From NCBI GenBank assembly GCA_021776245.1, contig JAJFGF010000050.1, positions 1-64,000 of the forward strand: a stretch of DNA of 64,000 nucleotides, read 5' to 3'. Source of the DNA: Hyphococcus sp. GTDB lineage: Bacteria; Pseudomonadota; Alphaproteobacteria; Caulobacterales; Parvularculaceae. A program made the position numbers and the translations under genes. The notes below the pieces were generated by a model, which was not told the DNA's origin, ran no database searches, and saw only the letters and a program-made list of their open reading frames with translations. Positions 16,106 through 25,384 of this stretch are shown piece by piece (positions within the stretch are counted from its first letter, which is position 1; each line of letters opens with the position of its first letter).

Positions 16106-16237
16106 TTGAAACGTCCTCACCGACGCGCTCATTTCCTGATCTGGCTGCTACTGACACCGTTGATCGTCATTGCAACAATTATCCGTCTTATATCAACGCC
16201 CGCCAGAACCAGTGACGAACCTCGACGCGGTTCCTGA
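16106..16237 (+). CDS. 43-aa single-helix membrane peptide
   Basis: TTG at 16106, preceded by AGGAGG about 8 nt before it, opens a 43-residue frame: a basic head (KRPHRRAH), one hydrophobic helix (FLIWLLLTPLIVIATIIRLI) and a polar tail ending DEPRRGS. The basic head predicts the N-terminus in the cytoplasm. It fits tightly between the 75-aa gene and the Rieske fusion gene. It is likely a genuine small subunit; no family is recognised. Confidence 0.6.
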   Translation: MKRPHRRAHFLIWLLLTPLIVIATIIRLISTPARTSDEPRRGS

Positions 16238-16267
16238 CAACGCGGCGAACTGAAAGCACGCTCCGCA

Positions 16268-17335
16268 ATGGGACATAAATATCAAGCGGTCCAGTGGAAT
16301 AGGACAAAGATCATATACGATATCGTGCTGTTGCTGGCCGTCTTGTTGTTCGTCGGGATATTCATGGCGGTTGGCGCCCGCGTCTATCCAAGCGGCCATA
16401 CCGCTCATCCGGTAATCCTGCTAATTCGCGCTTTTGGCGTAGTTGCTTTTGCTCTCTTGACGCTAACGCTAATGATCGGACCGTTGGCGCGCTTGACGCC
16501 GCGTTTCCGGCCGTTTCTCTATAACCGTCGTCATCTCGGCGTGCTGGTTTTTTTGCTCGCGGCAATCCATTTTGCGCTGACGCTGGTCTGGTATCACGGC
16601 GGGGGACCACTCAATCCATTCGTCTCGCTGTTCGTCAGCAATCCACTTTATGATTCAATACCAGGGTTTCCATTCGAGTCGCTGGGATTTGTCGCGTTCC
16701 TGGTTCTCCTTATGATGGCATCAACCAGCCACGATTTCTGGCTGAATAATCTGACGGCGCCAGTGTGGAAAGCGCTGCACATGCTTGTCTATCCAGCCTA
16801 TGGGCTGCTTGTCCTGCATATCGTGCTGGGCGCGTTGCTAACTGAAAAATCGATTGTCTATCCAATCATGACCGGGACATCGTTTCTCGCTGTTGCCTCG
16901 CTTCACCTGGGCGCAGGTATGCGCGAGTGGGTTGCGGACAACGGCATGAAATCGCTCCGTGCGAAAGGGTGGGTCGATATTTGTGCGCCGATGGATATTT
17001 CGGACAACCGCGCTGTCATCGCACCCCTGCCAAAAGGCGACCGCGTCGCAGTATTTCGTAATGGCGACAAAATTTTCGCGGTCACGAATGCCTGCCGACA
17101 CCAAAACGGGCCGTTAGGCGAAGGCCGGATTATTGACGGCTGCATCACTTGTCCGTGGCATGGCTGGCAATATCGGCCGGAAGACGGCGTCTCGCCTCCG
17201 CCCTACACCGAAAAAATCGCCACTTACAATGTCAGGATCGAAGCGGGGCGCGTTCTTCTTGATCCCAATCCGAATGCGCCGGGTACGCGCGTTGTGCCAG
17301 CCCGCATAACGGAGCATCAGGAGCAAATGCCATGA
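16268..17335 (+). CDS. Ferric-reductase-like membrane domain fused to Rieske domain
   Basis: A 355-residue protein. The N-terminal 220 residues have six or seven hydrophobic helices with the MsrQ/FRE-type signature YNRRHLGVLVFLLAAIH and a second histidine set, KALHMLVYPAYGLLVLH, which would ligate b-type haem. Residues 235-340 form a Rieske domain with CRHQNGPLG and CPWHGW (C-x-H...C-x2-H) ligating a 2Fe-2S cluster. The fusion should pass electrons between a [2Fe-2S] centre and membrane haem. It overlaps the next gene by 4 nt. Electron donor and acceptor are unknown. Confidence 0.88.
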   Translation: MGHKYQAVQWNRTKIIYDIVLLLAVLLFVGIFMAVGARVYPSGHTAHPVILLIRAFGVVAFALLTLTLMIGPLARLTPRFRPFLYNRRHLGVLVFLLAAIHFALTLVWYHGGGPLNPFVSLFVSNPLYDSIPGFPFESLGFVAFLVLLMMASTSHDFWLNNLTAPVWKALHMLVYPAYGLLVLHIVLGALLTEKSIVYPIMTGTSFLAVASLHLGAGMREWVADNGMKSLRAKGWVDICAPMDISDNRAVIAPLPKGDRVAVFRNGDKIFAVTNACRHQNGPLGEGRIIDGCITCPWHGWQYRPEDGVSPPPYTEKIATYNVRIEAGRVLLDPNPNAPGTRVVPARITEHQEQMP

Positions 17336-18129
17336 GTCTTTCAAAAGGCGTGATTGATCCCTCCTCCGACAACCCACATGAAATGTTCGTCGGTTACCTG
17401 CCGACGCCCACAGTGGATCGCCGGTTTCTTCTTGCCGCCTTGCCGCTGGGCGTCGCCGCGCTTACCGAAGCGAGCTGGCTTGTTGCAAGCAAACTGCAAG
17501 ATCCCGGCGCTGGCGAATGGCGCACAGGCGAAATCCATCAAATTACCGGCGGACTGGTCACACATCCCTATCCGATGATCCGCACGCCAGCGTTCGATGC
17601 GCCCTACGGCGTTCGCACCGCATTGCTCGTCGCCACAGGAAAATGCAATTCGTCGCTCTCCGTGGGTAATGACAAATCAAGACCCATGACTGCGTCAGGA
17701 GTCCTCATCCAGCGGAAAGACAGGCAAATGCTGGAGGTTCCGCCATTTTCTGAAGATTGGCTGACGCCAGCAAATGTCGTGCTGCCTAGGGAAGTGACAA
17801 ACCCGAGTGAGGAAAGGTTGGGCGCGCACAAGCTCGCCGGGCAAATCATGGATTCAAAGTGCTTCTTCGGCGTCATGCGTCCCGGTCGCGGCAAGACGCA
17901 CAAAGCCTGCGCCAGTCTGTGTATCCGCGGCGGGATCCCTCCTAGCTTTTGGGCGCGGGACCGCGCTGGGGGCGAACGCGTGCTATTGTTGACGGACGAA
18001 TTTGGAGGTCCCGTACCGAAGGAGATTCTCCCTTACGTCGCCGATCCGGTCGAGGCCGAAGGCGAGATCGTCCGAATTGGCGATTTGCTTGAATTTCGCG
18101 TTGCCATGAATTCAATCCAGCGCCTTTGA
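17332..18129 (+). CDS. Membrane-anchored Cys-motif protein of Rieske operon
   Basis: A 265-residue protein overlapping the Rieske fusion gene (ATGA). After a 28-residue head, DRRFLLAALPLGVAALTEASW is a single hydrophobic helix; the bulk should be outside the membrane. Near residue 175 the motif KCFFGVMRPGRGKTHKAC continues ASLCIRGG with three cysteines, a pattern that looks conserved and could hold a metal or be redox-active. Family function not known to me. Strict coupling suggests it is the substrate-side partner of the haem/Rieske protein. Confidence 0.7.
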   Translation: MSLSKGVIDPSSDNPHEMFVGYLPTPTVDRRFLLAALPLGVAALTEASWLVASKLQDPGAGEWRTGEIHQITGGLVTHPYPMIRTPAFDAPYGVRTALLVATGKCNSSLSVGNDKSRPMTASGVLIQRKDRQMLEVPPFSEDWLTPANVVLPREVTNPSEERLGAHKLAGQIMDSKCFFGVMRPGRGKTHKACASLCIRGGIPPSFWARDRAGGERVLLLTDEFGGPVPKEILPYVADPVEAEGEIVRIGDLLEFRVAMNSIQRL

Positions 18130-18519
18130 GAATTGCGTTCCAAAACCACGTACTATAATTGCTGCTTCCCTGTGAACGATACGAAAAAACTGTCAGCAGA
18201 GCGAAGGCTGAATTTATGGCGCCGACTAAGGGCGAAGCGCAAAGCGTATTGCGTAAACAACTGATTAATCTAAATATTTCAGGTCAATTTTATAATCTCA
18301 TTTCCCGTAGGACAGCCCGAAATTCGGGTTTCGGCGCCTGACACAAAGTTCGATACGCATTCACGAAGGGGAGCCATTCTGGAGCAAAATGGGGTTTGAC
18401 GGCGCAACGTCGCGTTGAGCGTCCATAAATCCTAATAAATCAGAAACCACTTTCCGACAAATTCGATCCGCCCATACACAGCTGCAAGTGCTGGTCAGTG
18501 TGGAAGAAGGAATTGGCTC
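18130..18519. other. Intergenic region with right 80-nt repeat and GT2 promoter
   Basis: This holds the right copy of the 80-nt repeat (18297-18376) and, after it, sequence related to that following the left copy (GGTTTGACGGCG). A piece resembling the dispersed palindrome family (AGAAACCACTTTCCGA) lies near 18443. The promoter of the glycosyltransferase operon should lie in the last 100 bases. No gene found. Confidence 0.5.
18297..18376 (+). repeat. 80-nt direct repeat, right copy, ending GGGGAGCCA
   Basis: It is 67/80 identical, ungapped, to 7995-8074. In this copy the inner hairpin is longer (CCCGAAATTCGGG). The two copies bound a 10.2-kb block carrying hydroxybutyrate, phasin, two-component and redox genes. 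Same orientation, as expected of direct repeats left by integration or of a dispersed element. Confidence 0.65.
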
Positions 18520-19533
18520 ATGACAGCAACCAGCCATGGGGGCGACAGACCAGCTGTGTCGGCAGTTGTTCCATGCTTCAACGAAGCGAAAAACCTGTTT
18601 CTGCTATATCGGCGACTGGCCAAAGTCCTGAAACAGGAGACCGGCAATCATTACGAAATCGTTCTGGTTGATGACGGTTCAAAGGACGAAACCTGGCCGC
18701 ACATGCTGGAGATTGCCAAACGCGACGTCAATGTGGTCGCCGTGCGGCTGAGCCGCAATCATGGGCATCAGCTGGCGTTGTCCGCCGGGCTAAAGCTTTG
18801 CACCGGTGACCGTATCCTGATTATCGACGCCGATCTTCAAGACCCGCCGGAACTTCTGGCTGACATGATGGCGTTGATGGATAACGGCGCCCAAATTGTG
18901 TACGGCCAGCGCCGCCGCCGCGCGGGCGAGACCTGGTTCAAAAGAAAAAGCGCAGCTCTTTATTACTTTTTGCTTGAACGCCTCGCCGATATCGCCATTC
19001 CGCGCGATACCGGGGACTTTCGGCTCATGAGTCGTCGTGCGCTGGATTTGCTTCTTGCCATGCCCGAACAACAGCGGTTCATCCGGGGAATGGTTGCATG
19101 GGTCGGTCTTGATCAGCGCCCGCTGCTTTACGATCGCCACCCGCGCCATGCCGGCGAAACAAAATACACGCTCGTCAAAATGATTGGATTCGCGATATCC
19201 GGAATCACCAGCTTTTCCGTCACGCCTTTGCGCATCGCAGCGGCGCTCGGCGTCTTTGTCTCCATTCTGGCGGTGCTGTCGCTGGGCCACACTATTTTCA
19301 GCTGGCTGTTTCTCGACACGGTTTCCGGCTGGACATCGGTGATGACCGGCATGCTTGTGTTGAGTGGCGTGCAGCTTTTGGTGTTGGGAATCATCGGCGA
19401 ATATCTCGGCCGCGTCTATGTTGAGGTGAAGAAACGACCCTTATTCCTCATTGATACGATCGTCAGAAACGGCGACGCGAGCGCGGTCCAGACAGCGGAA
19501 ATCCAGCATCATGCGGCCGAGGCCGTCGCATGA
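18520..19533 (+). CDS. GT2 glycosyltransferase, GtrB/DPM1-like
   Basis: A 337-residue polyprenyl-phosphate glycosyltransferase. The GT-A domain has VVPCFNEAKNL, LVDDGSKDETW and IIDADLQDPPELL (the metal-binding DxD-like motif); QQRFIRGM follows near residue 190. Two C-terminal membrane helices lie at about 240-262 and 275-300. Enzymes of this class load a sugar from a nucleotide donor onto undecaprenyl phosphate at the cytoplasmic face. With the GtrA-like flippase two genes downstream this forms a GtrAB-type system. It overlaps the methyltransferase gene by 4 nt. Confidence 0.9.
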   Translation: MTATSHGGDRPAVSAVVPCFNEAKNLFLLYRRLAKVLKQETGNHYEIVLVDDGSKDETWPHMLEIAKRDVNVVAVRLSRNHGHQLALSAGLKLCTGDRILIIDADLQDPPELLADMMALMDNGAQIVYGQRRRRAGETWFKRKSAALYYFLLERLADIAIPRDTGDFRLMSRRALDLLLAMPEQQRFIRGMVAWVGLDQRPLLYDRHPRHAGETKYTLVKMIGFAISGITSFSVTPLRIAAALGVFVSILAVLSLGHTIFSWLFLDTVSGWTSVMTGMLVLSGVQLLVLGIIGEYLGRVYVEVKKRPLFLIDTIVRNGDASAVQTAEIQHHAAEAVA

Positions 19534-20312
19534 CAGATTATGATCACATTTATCCTTCTAAATTTTACGAATATATTTCTTATGGAGCCAGTCGATCTGC
19601 CGACACTGTCGTCAAGATTTTGGCCGGACTGTTGACGCCCGCGCCGACAAGCGCTGCAGATTTCGGTTGCGGCGGCGGAATCTGGACAAAAGCGTTGAGC
19701 GAAGTGCTGGGTGTCCAGGATATCGTTGGGCTGGACGGGGCCTATGTGGACACAAATGCGCTCGCTATTCCCCGATCCTGTTTTAGGGCATGCGATTTAT
19801 CAAAACCGTTTGATCTTGGCCGAAAATTTGATCTCGCGATTTCATTGGAAGTAGCTGAACATTTGCCGCGCGCCAGCGCAGCGGATTTCGTCGCCTCTAT
19901 TGCCGCACATAGCGACCTGGTGTTGTTTTCCGCCGCGGTTCCCGGTCAGGGCGGCGAACATCACGTCAACGAACAGCCGCTGGAATTTTGGCGTGAAGCT
20001 TTTGCACTACATGGCTATGCAGCACTCGACCCGGTGCGGCCTCTGTTGCTTGGTCGCGCGGAAGTGGAACCATGGTACCGTTATAATATCCTTTTATATG
20101 CGCGCCCTGCTGCGTTCGACCGCCTGCCAGCCGTCGTGCAATCAACGCGTATCGCGCCGGGAGAAAGTATTCACAATTATTCGCCGATAATCTGGCGGTT
20201 ACGATGCGCGATATTGCAGCATTTACCGCAATCCATCATTGATCGCATTGCCAACGCAAAGCATTTTGCGACGCGATTAATTCGCAGACATCCAGCGCAT
20301 GACTATTCTTGA
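19530..20312 (+). CDS. Class I SAM-dependent methyltransferase
   Basis: A 260-residue methyltransferase. AADFGCGGGIWTKAL is the SAM-binding motif I, DLAISLEVAEHLP (motif II/post-I) follows near residue 110, and the rest is a Rossmann-type fold of the Methyltransf_11/23 kind. Placed between the GtrB-like and GtrA-like genes with overlaps on both sides (4 and 14 nt), it may methylate the lipid-linked sugar or glycan. Target is inferred from context only. Confidence 0.85.
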   Translation: MTDYDHIYPSKFYEYISYGASRSADTVVKILAGLLTPAPTSAADFGCGGGIWTKALSEVLGVQDIVGLDGAYVDTNALAIPRSCFRACDLSKPFDLGRKFDLAISLEVAEHLPRASAADFVASIAAHSDLVLFSAAVPGQGGEHHVNEQPLEFWREAFALHGYAALDPVRPLLLGRAEVEPWYRYNILLYARPAAFDRLPAVVQSTRIAPGESIHNYSPIIWRLRCAILQHLPQSIIDRIANAKHFATRLIRRHPAHDYS

Positions 20313-20829
20313 TCGACTGCGGTTCGAGCGCACCATAGCATCGGGCGATAATCCAAAATCACCCGATACTACAAAATCCCTGGCAGTTGCGTCTGTTGAT
20401 CGAAAAACCGGATTCCACATTTTCGACCGGCGCCCCCTGTCAGGCATTGTGATTAACGACGAGATGAGCGCCCTGATTCGCTTTGCCGTCATCGGCGCGC
20501 TGACGGCGCTCATCTATCTCGGCACATATCTTATTTTGCGCGCCGGCACAGATCTACACGCCGCGATCGATTCGATCATCGCCTATGCAGCGGCGATTGC
20601 ATTTCAGTATGTCGGCCATGCTCGATATACGTTTCGAAAACAACTCGCCAGCCGGACGCAGCTTTTTCGATTCCTGATCAATAACGCCATTGGTTGCGCC
20701 GTCGCGGCAATTATCATGAGCGTCGCGCCGGCCCTGCTTGTGATTTCAGAGTTCCAGACCGGGCTCATCGTTATCGCAACGCTTCCCCTGTACAACTGGA
20801 TCATGATGCGGTTCTGGGTCTATCGTTAG
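20299..20829 (+). CDS. GtrA-family membrane protein
   Basis: A 176-residue protein whose GtrA domain occupies residues 55-176: four helices beginning LIRFAVIGALTALIYLGTYLIL, with the family motif YVGHARYTFRK after helix 2 and a terminal WIMMRFWVYR. GtrA proteins are thought to move polyprenyl-phosphate sugars across the inner membrane. The 55-residue N-terminal extension is polar and unusual; MTILDRLRF overlaps the methyltransferase end, and a later start near the domain is possible. Confidence 0.87.
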   Translation: MTILDRLRFERTIASGDNPKSPDTTKSLAVASVDRKTGFHIFDRRPLSGIVINDEMSALIRFAVIGALTALIYLGTYLILRAGTDLHAAIDSIIAYAAAIAFQYVGHARYTFRKQLASRTQLFRFLINNAIGCAVAAIIMSVAPALLVISEFQTGLIVIATLPLYNWIMMRFWVYR

Positions 20830-20872
20830 CGCATTTCCGAAAAAGTGAACCGCGGTTTATCGGAAATGCGCT
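20828..20872. repeat. 13-bp perfect inverted repeat at convergent gene ends
   Basis: AGCGCATTTCCGA (20828-20840) and TCGGAAATGCGCT (20860-20872) are exact inverses with a 19-nt loop containing AAAGTGAACCGCGGTTTA. It begins inside the gtrA-like stop codon and lies before the end of the convergent membrane gene. It belongs to the palindrome family also seen at 29621-29732, which is scattered through many alphaproteobacterial genomes. It could serve as a two-way terminator. Confidence 0.7.
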
Positions 20873-20886
20873 GGACTAACGCAGAT

Positions 20887-22527
20887 TTAACGTTCGCAGG
20901 TTTCCGCACATATTTCATAAAGTCCGTAGATGTCACCCTGCGCCACAAGGCGAACCGGCAACAGGGATTCAAGCGCCGCAGGCGGCTGCGTGATAATCAG
21001 AATATGGGTGAATTTCTCGCGCCAGCCGCTCCAGTAAATGGCTCCAATCTGATTTCGCCATTCATTCATATTGGCGGCGGTCTCAGGATCGCGCAATACG
21101 CTCAGTTTTAACGGTTTTGCCTGCGGATGCGCATTTGCCAGCCATTCATCACGCAAGCGAACCATATGTACGCCCTGAAACAGCGACGGCACAAACGCTT
21201 GCCGTGTGATAATGAGATGCGAGGGCATGTGCCAGCGCCGCGGGACGTCCACTTCGCTTCCATTGACCGGAAGGACGCGCGCGCCGACGGGGAGGCTTTT
21301 TGTCACTTCGATCAGTTCCGCGAATTCGGCTTCGTGAACAGACGCCTCACGGCCGATCTTTATTCCCTCGCCAATCAGCAGAAGCGCCGCAAAAACCGCG
21401 ATAACGCTTTGGTGTTGTCTGTTAAAATCCCGCCATCGTATAGCAGGAATGATAAGCGCCAGAGTCATGATTGGTATACGCGCATGTACAAACCAAACTC
21501 CAATGAATTGCACCGGAGCCAGCAGGGACAGGATAACCAACGCTGCAATCGGTCCGATGATAACCGGCGATATCCGGATTTTTTGCCGAATCACCAGCCA
21601 CGCTGCTCCGGCAAACAAACCCAGGGCAATGACCGCAATGCCTAACCCCCCTTCGCCCGGCGCGTTTATTCCACCGCTTGTCAGCCAAAGGAGCGACTGA
21701 AGTCGCAAAAGGGCGCTGCCAAAAGTAGTGCCGGAGCCGTGAGCCGGCTCGGATGAAAACACTGAGAACAAGAAATGAAGAACAGGCGGCAAAAACGCCG
21801 CTGCCGCAACGAAACAACTCATCAACACCTGTCGCAGCGCACTTCGCCATTCGGCGCATAATCGATATAATTCGCGCCCCCCGACTGCCGCCGCAAAACA
21901 GGCGAAGACAAACACATGCCCAATATATAACAGCGCTGCGGCCAAACCCATCGCAAGCAGTCTTACCGCGGCATTCCAACGCTCGGAGGCAAGCCATAGT
22001 GAAATGGCATGCAACGCAAACGGCAGCGTAAAGAAAAAGTTCTCAAAGCCCCAAAATACAAGGCCATTATAGGCAATTGTGGCGCCAAGAAGCGGCCATG
22101 CGCTCCATTCCCGCCAGATAACACGGTGTAAAACCATCAATGCGGCCAGGAAATTGACAAGCGAAAAACCGAGCACCAGCCGGCCCGCAAGATAAGGATC
22201 GAGCGGTTTTGGAAAAACAAGCAGAATTAAATCGACGGCGCTATTGGGCACTAGCGTGAATTCGACTTCCCAATAGGCGCTTATCGCGGGCAGCAGTGAG
22301 TTGGCGACGATGAAATGCCGCGCAAAGTGATTGGGGGAATCGATAAAGGGCAATACTGAATAATGCGCGACGGGAAAAAGCAGGCATAAGGACGCCGCAA
22401 TGAATAGTGAGAGCGGGCGCCCTGCATAGCGCCGCGCTTCGACAAGAAATTTACCGCCGAGATAGGGAAAAGCCTCGCCAATCATCGCGTAATCGTGAGC
22501 GCTAATCCTTAACATTCGGTCACGCAA
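20887..22527 (-). CDS. Large polytopic membrane protein, possible glycosyltransferase
   Basis: Up to 546 residues (TTG 22527; ATG at 22515 gives 542). About 11 hydrophobic helices fill residues 38-390; a soluble C-terminal region of about 150 residues follows. After helix 1, SPNHFARHFIV places acidic and His residues in the first periplasmic loop, as in GT-C enzymes that use polyprenyl-phosphate sugars, but the classic motif is not clear. Convergent to the GtrB/methyltransferase/GtrA operon, it is a natural candidate for the transfer step. Function remains inferred. Confidence 0.65.
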   Translation of the reverse strand: MRDRMLRISAHDYAMIGEAFPYLGGKFLVEARRYAGRPLSLFIAASLCLLFPVAHYSVLPFIDSPNHFARHFIVANSLLPAISAYWEVEFTLVPNSAVDLILLVFPKPLDPYLAGRLVLGFSLVNFLAALMVLHRVIWREWSAWPLLGATIAYNGLVFWGFENFFFTLPFALHAISLWLASERWNAAVRLLAMGLAAALLYIGHVFVFACFAAAVGGRELYRLCAEWRSALRQVLMSCFVAAAAFLPPVLHFLFSVFSSEPAHGSGTTFGSALLRLQSLLWLTSGGINAPGEGGLGIAVIALGLFAGAAWLVIRQKIRISPVIIGPIAALVILSLLAPVQFIGVWFVHARIPIMTLALIIPAIRWRDFNRQHQSVIAVFAALLLIGEGIKIGREASVHEAEFAELIEVTKSLPVGARVLPVNGSEVDVPRRWHMPSHLIITRQAFVPSLFQGVHMVRLRDEWLANAHPQAKPLKLSVLRDPETAANMNEWRNQIGAIYWSGWREKFTHILIITQPPAALESLLPVRLVAQGDIYGLYEICAETCER

Positions 22528-23060
22528 TCCGGCTGCGCGCGCCGCAAACTCTCAAAACGGCCTGTGCGATTTCGCCCTCTGGCCGAATGTTTTCAGGCCA
22601 GCGAAGATCGTACGGTCGCAGCCGGCAATATGATCAAGGGCGTAATCGAAAACCGACGACCAGCCAGGGCGTGGCGGTGCGGCAGGCGGCTGAAGAAAAT
22701 AAGCACGAGACACTTGGCGATCATGCGTTCCAATCGAACCACTAGCGAAGGATAAAAGCCGGCAACCCGGCGTAGCCGCCAATTTCGCAGGTTTCCGCGC
22801 AACTTCTCTGTTGTGTCAAGTTTCGGCGCCAGGTTTGACGAAATATTGGTGGCGGAAGCAGGATCACAGTAACAGGAAACCGGTTCCCGCCGCTTTGACG
22901 CGTAAAGTTTCGTCCTCCTTACCGACCGTTTTACAGCAATCCATAACGCAATGGCCAAATCCGCTGGCGATACGCCGCCAGCAATACGCTTTTGCCAAGG
23001 CGAATGGACGCGGCAGCCCTAACATGGCAAAACCCGCCTCCCGCAATCCAGGGCGCAACA
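22528..23060. other. 533-bp intergenic region
   Basis: No gene can be supported. Short frames on both strands have poor composition and no family resemblance. A small hairpin GCCGG/CCGGC lies near 22758-22771. Promoters for the leftward membrane gene and the rightward ABC operon must be here. The length is unusual for this gene-dense window, so decayed sequence is possible. Confidence 0.4.
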
Positions 23061-23993
23061 ATGAACGCAATCATCGACATTGAGGGTCTGACCAAAATTT
23101 ATGCAGGCGGGGTCGTCGCCCTCAAACCCGTTGACCTTGAAGTACGCAAGGGCGAAATCCTGGCGCTGCTCGGTCCCAATGGCGCGGGCAAGACAACGCT
23201 GATCAGTATTGTATGCGGCCTCGTCACGCCCACATCGGGGGTTATCAAAGTCGCCGGCCATGACATTGTGCGCGATTATCGCGCGGCGCGCACGCGCATT
23301 GGCCTCGTTCCCCAGGAACTTCATACGGACGCGTTTGAGGCCGTGATCTCTTCGGTGCGGTTCAGCCGCGGCTTGTTTGGCAAGCCGCGCGACGATGCAT
23401 TCCTCGAAAAGCTCCTCAAAGATCTTTCCCTGTGGGACAAACGCGACGCCAAAATCATGGAGCTTTCCGGCGGCATGAAACGCCGGGTGATGATCGCCAA
23501 AGCTTTAAGCCATGAGCCTGACATTCTTTTCCTTGATGAACCCACCGCCGGCGTCGATGTGGAACTGCGCCGGGACATGTGGGCGATGGTGCGCGCCATG
23601 CGCGCGCGCGGCGTGACGATTGTTTTGACAACGCACTATATCGAGGAAGCCGAAGAAATGGCCGACCGGGTCGGCGTCATCTCAAAAGGCAACCTTATCG
23701 TTGTCGATGAAACCGCAGCTTTGATGAAAAAGCTCGGCCGCCGCACGCTGGTCCTGACGCTCGCCGAACCGCTGAGCGCTGCGCCAGACGAACTCGCCCA
23801 GTGGAACTTGAATCTGCGCGATGACGGCCATGAACTTGTCTATGATTTCGACGCCAATGCAGAAGCGTCCGGCGTGCCGTCGCTGTTGCGGCGCCTCAGC
23901 GATCTTGGCATCGGCTTTAAAGATCTCAACACCAGCCAGAGCTCCCTCGAAGATATATTTGTCGGGCTCGTCAACCAGGCGGATGCGACATGA
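23061..23993 (+). CDS. ABC exporter ATP-binding subunit (YadG-like)
   Basis: A 310-residue ATPase starting at ATG 23061. Walker [13 protein letters not shown]-loop VPQELHTD, signature [16 protein letters not shown], Walker [13 protein letters not shown], and switch His in [15 protein letters not shown] are all intact. The C-terminal 80 residues are the small extension usual in ABC-2 exporters. Length and pairing match E. coli YadG-YadH, whose substrate is unknown. It overlaps the permease gene by 4 nt. Confidence 0.9.
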   Translation: MNAIIDIEGLTKIYAGGVVALKPVDLEVRKGEILALLGPNGAGKTTLISIVCGLVTPTSGVIKVAGHDIVRDYRAARTRIGLVPQELHTDAFEAVISSVRFSRGLFGKPRDDAFLEKLLKDLSLWDKRDAKIMELSGGMKRRVMIAKALSHEPDILFLDEPTAGVDVELRRDMWAMVRAMRARGVTIVLTTHYIEEAEEMADRVGVISKGNLIVVDETAALMKKLGRRTLVLTLAEPLSAAPDELAQWNLNLRDDGHELVYDFDANAEASGVPSLLRRLSDLGIGFKDLNTSQSSLEDIFVGLVNQADAT

Positions 23994-24757
23994 TTAAAAA
24001 CATCCACGGCATCGCCGCGATTTACCGGTTTGAAATGGCGCGGTTCGGGCGCACCTTCTGGACCAGCCTGATCATGCCGGTGATCACAACGTCGCTTTAT
24101 TTCATCGTGTTCGGCTCCGCCATTGGCAGCCGCATGAGCGAAATCGGCGGCGTTCCCTATGGCGCCTTCATTGTGCCCGGCCTGATGATGTTGTCGATGT
24201 TGACAGAGAGTATTTCGAACGCTTCATTCGGCATCTATATGCCGAAATGGGCGGGCACGATCTATGAACTGCTGTCGGCGCCGATCTCTCCCCTTGAAAC
24301 GGTTATTGCCTATGTGGGGGCGGCTGCAACAAAATCAGTCCTGATCGGGCTGATCATACTGTTGACGGCGAACCTTTTTGTCGATGTTCAAATTGCGCAT
24401 CCCGCATTGATGGTGGTTTTTCTCGTCACCATCGCCACAACCTTTTGCCTGTTCGGATTTGCCGTCGGCATATGGGCGAAGAGTTTCGAACAGCTGCAGG
24501 CAATTCCGATGCTGGTGGTCTACCCGCTGACATTTCTCGGCGGCGCCTTTTACGCGCTGGAAATGCTGCCGCCCTTCTGGCGCCAGGTGACGCTGTTTAA
24601 CCCGCTGGTTTATCTGATCAGCGGCTTTCGCTGGACTTTTTTTGGCGAGGGGGACGTTTCAATCGGTGTCAGTATCGGAGCGACGCTGTTGTTCCTGACG
24701 CTTTGCCTCACCGCTATATTCTGGATGTTCCGTACGGGCTTCAGGCTGAAAACGTGA
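23990..24757 (+). CDS. ABC-2 type permease (YadH-like)
   Basis: A 255-residue ABC-2 membrane subunit with six hydrophobic segments. [27 protein letters not shown] and the C-terminal [20 protein letters not shown] are characteristic of the ABC2_membrane family (drug, lipid or polysaccharide export). It is translated from a start overlapping the ATPase stop. Substrate cannot be deduced. Confidence 0.88.
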   Translation: MIKNIHGIAAIYRFEMARFGRTFWTSLIMPVITTSLYFIVFGSAIGSRMSEIGGVPYGAFIVPGLMMLSMLTESISNASFGIYMPKWAGTIYELLSAPISPLETVIAYVGAAATKSVLIGLIILLTANLFVDVQIAHPALMVVFLVTIATTFCLFGFAVGIWAKSFEQLQAIPMLVVYPLTFLGGAFYALEMLPPFWRQVTLFNPLVYLISGFRWTFFGEGDVSIGVSIGATLLFLTLCLTAIFWMFRTGFRLKT

Positions 24758-24772
24758 AGTAAACCGCAAAGC

Positions 24773-25189
24773 TCAACATGCGCTTTTCTCGCTCAGGATG
24801 ACGACGAGGCGATAGATCGCTGCATCATTGATTTCTCCGACAACAGGCCAGCTTTCAGAGCGCTCGAATGCCTTTATCGCCTGTTCAGTCTTTGTCCCAG
24901 GCTGGCCGTCGATCTCACCAATCTCATAGCCGAGCGCCTTTAGTGCTGTTTGCGCCGACAGAATCTTTTCTGCACTCGGCGGCAAATTGCCGGACGGAGA
25001 ATTGTTGAGCGCCGCGCTTGACGGGTCGGCAGAAGACCCGTCGTGGCAATGATAATCACCGGTTTTGCGATTGTTATGACACCCTTGCGCATTCAGCCCG
25101 CCGGGATGAGCATTTGCGCGTTGGCCAGGAAGCGCCGCAATACCCAGCCCCAACCCGGCAACCAAGAATTTTCGCCTCAACTTTTGCAT
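24773..25189 (-). CDS. Secreted YHYH plus peptidoglycan-binding domain protein
   Basis: A 138-residue protein. The signal peptide ends about residue 27 (KFLVAGLGLGIAALPGQRANA). Residues 28-50 hold the YHYH-type motif HPGGLNAQGCHNNRKTGDYH followed by CH, with two Cys and several His residues. Residues 75-130 form a PG_binding_1 repeat (LSAQTALKALGYEIGEIDG...KTEQAIKAFERS). The layout suggests a periplasmic, wall-associated metal or redox protein. It converges with the ABC operon. Confidence 0.85.
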   Translation of the reverse strand: MQKLRRKFLVAGLGLGIAALPGQRANAHPGGLNAQGCHNNRKTGDYHCHDGSSADPSSAALNNSPSGNLPPSAEKILSAQTALKALGYEIGEIDGQPGTKTEQAIKAFERSESWPVVGEINDAAIYRLVVILSEKSAC

Positions 25190-25384
25190 CGCCCGCTCCC
25201 GTTTGTTCGCGCCTCAAATGAAACGCTGACATTTAAAGAAAAGCAAAACACCACCATTTCAAATCATTTAAGCAATGCTTTTGCCGCTGTGCAAGCGACC
25301 GCATATGTATCTGTACTTATTGACGTACATTGCCCTTGCCCCGCACTGACGGCGGCAAAATTTCGCGGACGCAATGCGCGCCCA

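Noticed and set aside
22593-23083. Short frames in the 22.5-23.06 kb gap
   Set aside because: Several overlapping frames on both strands, none with a proper RBS, domain or codon pattern like the neighbours.
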